DNA from: Planctomycetaceae bacterium
GTDB taxonomy: Bacteria; Planctomycetota; Planctomycetia; Pirellulales; Thermoguttaceae
Direction of reading: 5' to 3'
Assembly (NCBI GenBank): GCA_031256755.1
Contig: JAIRPZ010000050.1
Location: forward strand, 1 to 6,253
DNA length: 6,253 nt
The translations under genes were made by a program, and so were the position numbers. Of this stretch, positions 5,661 through 6,253 are shown piece after piece (positions within the stretch are counted from its first letter, which is position 1; the number at the start of each line of letters is the position of its first letter). The notes beneath the pieces were generated by a model that searched no databases, was not told the origin of the DNA, and was given only the letters and a program-made list of their open reading frames with translations.

Positions 5661-6239
5661 ATGACTGCAACCAATACTGAACAATTGCCCCCGTATTCCG
5701 AACTTCGCCGGCAAATTGACGAACTCGTTGCCCGCCTTGCCGTCCTTCGGGAAAAAGAAAACGAAGTGATCCGGCAGATGTTTCCTGCGCCACTGCCGGA
5801 AAAACCGCAGGAAATTCTTTTGCTCTTCAACGATCAAAGTCAAACGGTTTCGTGGTTTGAACAAACTCTCAAACTCGGCGGCAAATCGTACCGTTTTCTG
5901 CAATTGCTTTGGAATGCGCCCCGGCATCGGAAAAAGATAGAGCCGCTTACCCAGTCCGTTTGGAAAACGGGGCGGCAGAAACGCAAGCGGCAGGCGGCGG
6001 TCAAAACAAAGGCGGGAGTGCGGCAAGTCCGTGTTGTTTCCCGGTTTGTGCCGCAAAACACGCTGAAACAATTTTTGTTCCGTTTACAAAACCGGCTTCG
6101 GGCGGCACGGTTTCCGTACAAAATTGTGCCGGTGAAAAGCCGCCGGACACGGGAATTTACCGCCTATCAACTGAAATGTCATCAGCGGTACGCAGCCGGA
6201 ATGTCAAACGTACCGCAGCCACATTCGGAAAAGGGATAG
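5661..6239 (+). CDS. Hypothetical basic protein: coiled coil plus possible winged-helix domain
   Basis: A 192-residue protein with no signal peptide or membrane segment. I do not recognise a named family. Residues about 13-40 form an amphipathic charged helix (YSELRRQIDELVARLAVL), a likely coiled coil for dimerisation. A possible winged-helix DNA-binding domain of the OmpR C-terminal type follows. It runs from the strand LKLGGKSYRFLQLLWNAP (70-87) through IEPLTQSVWK (93-102) and a helix TLKQFLFRLQNRLRAA (134-149) to a final hairpin from FPYKIVPVK to TAYQLK. Between the second and third helices lies a long, very basic insert (about 102-128, rich in Arg and Lys), which could contact nucleic acid. 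The ATG at 5661 is preferred over an in-frame GTG at 5646; neither has a Shine-Dalgarno site. The gene diverges from the importer operon and could regulate it, but nothing in the sequence proves this. That it is a real gene is likely; the fold assignment is tentative. Confidence 0.6.
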   Translation: MTATNTEQLPPYSELRRQIDELVARLAVLREKENEVIRQMFPAPLPEKPQEILLLFNDQSQTVSWFEQTLKLGGKSYRFLQLLWNAPRHRKKIEPLTQSVWKTGRQKRKRQAAVKTKAGVRQVRVVSRFVPQNTLKQFLFRLQNRLRAARFPYKIVPVKSRRTREFTAYQLKCHQRYAAGMSNVPQPHSEKG

Positions 6240-6253
6240 AATACCGCCGTTAA

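Noticed and set aside
5375..5680. Stop-free plus-strand frame of 101 codons overlapping the first 20 bases of the 5661 gene, with a stretch reading RAGMNHYSRFGADLY.
   Set aside because: There is no ATG, GTG or TTG for most of its length and no recognisable family. It also runs through the terminator-like and nested hairpins. A short version from the GTG at 5579 is possible but unsupported.
5607..6071. A 154-codon minus-strand frame opposite the plus-strand gene.
   Set aside because: It is rich in Arg, Pro and Phe without domain structure. The plus-strand frame shows coherent helices and a hydrophobic pattern, so this is its shadow.

Overview
The window looks like chromosomal DNA of a Gram-negative bacterium of roughly 50% G+C. 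The Gram-negative call rests on the transporter's binding protein, which has an ordinary cleavable signal peptide and no lipobox cysteine. The DUF1847-type cysteine-rich protein suggests an anaerobe, because that family is mostly found in anaerobes. Only one gene start has a convincing Shine-Dalgarno site. That mixed pattern is seen in Bacteroidota, the PVC group and some other phyla, so I do not assign a phylum.

Layout: five genes lie on the minus strand and one on the plus strand. Positions 1-1518 (minus) hold the first 506 residues of a superfamily 2 helicase related to the Res subunit of type III restriction enzymes; the gene runs off the left edge. Positions 1614-2282 (minus) encode a DUF1847 cysteine-rich putative metal-binding protein. 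Positions 2354-5149 (minus) are a complete three-gene ABC importer of the SsuABC/TauABC/NMT1 type, transcribed in the order binding protein, permease, ATPase. Its genes are tightly packed: a 2-base gap, then an 8-base overlap. A gap of about 510 bases (5150-5660) separates it from a divergent plus-strand gene at 5661-6239. That gene encodes a small basic protein with an N-terminal coiled coil and a possible winged-helix fold.

How the genes may work together: the importer genes clearly form one operon. The DUF1847 gene starts 71 bases after the ATPase gene on the same strand and may be co-transcribed. A metal or thiol theme is possible, because the binding protein ends in a histidine cluster and carries a vicinal Cys-Cys pair. 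The substrate cannot be read from sequence. The helicase gene has its own candidate promoter, placed so that transcription could begin at the start codon, and is probably a separate unit.

The most unexplained stretch is 5150-5660. It holds a perfect 9-bp palindrome just ahead of the importer genes, a plus-strand terminator-like hairpin with a tiny open frame before it, and a 66-base nested hairpin just upstream of the plus-strand gene. I do not see a convincing new multi-gene system; this intergenic structure and the wHTH-like gene are the parts most worth a second look.
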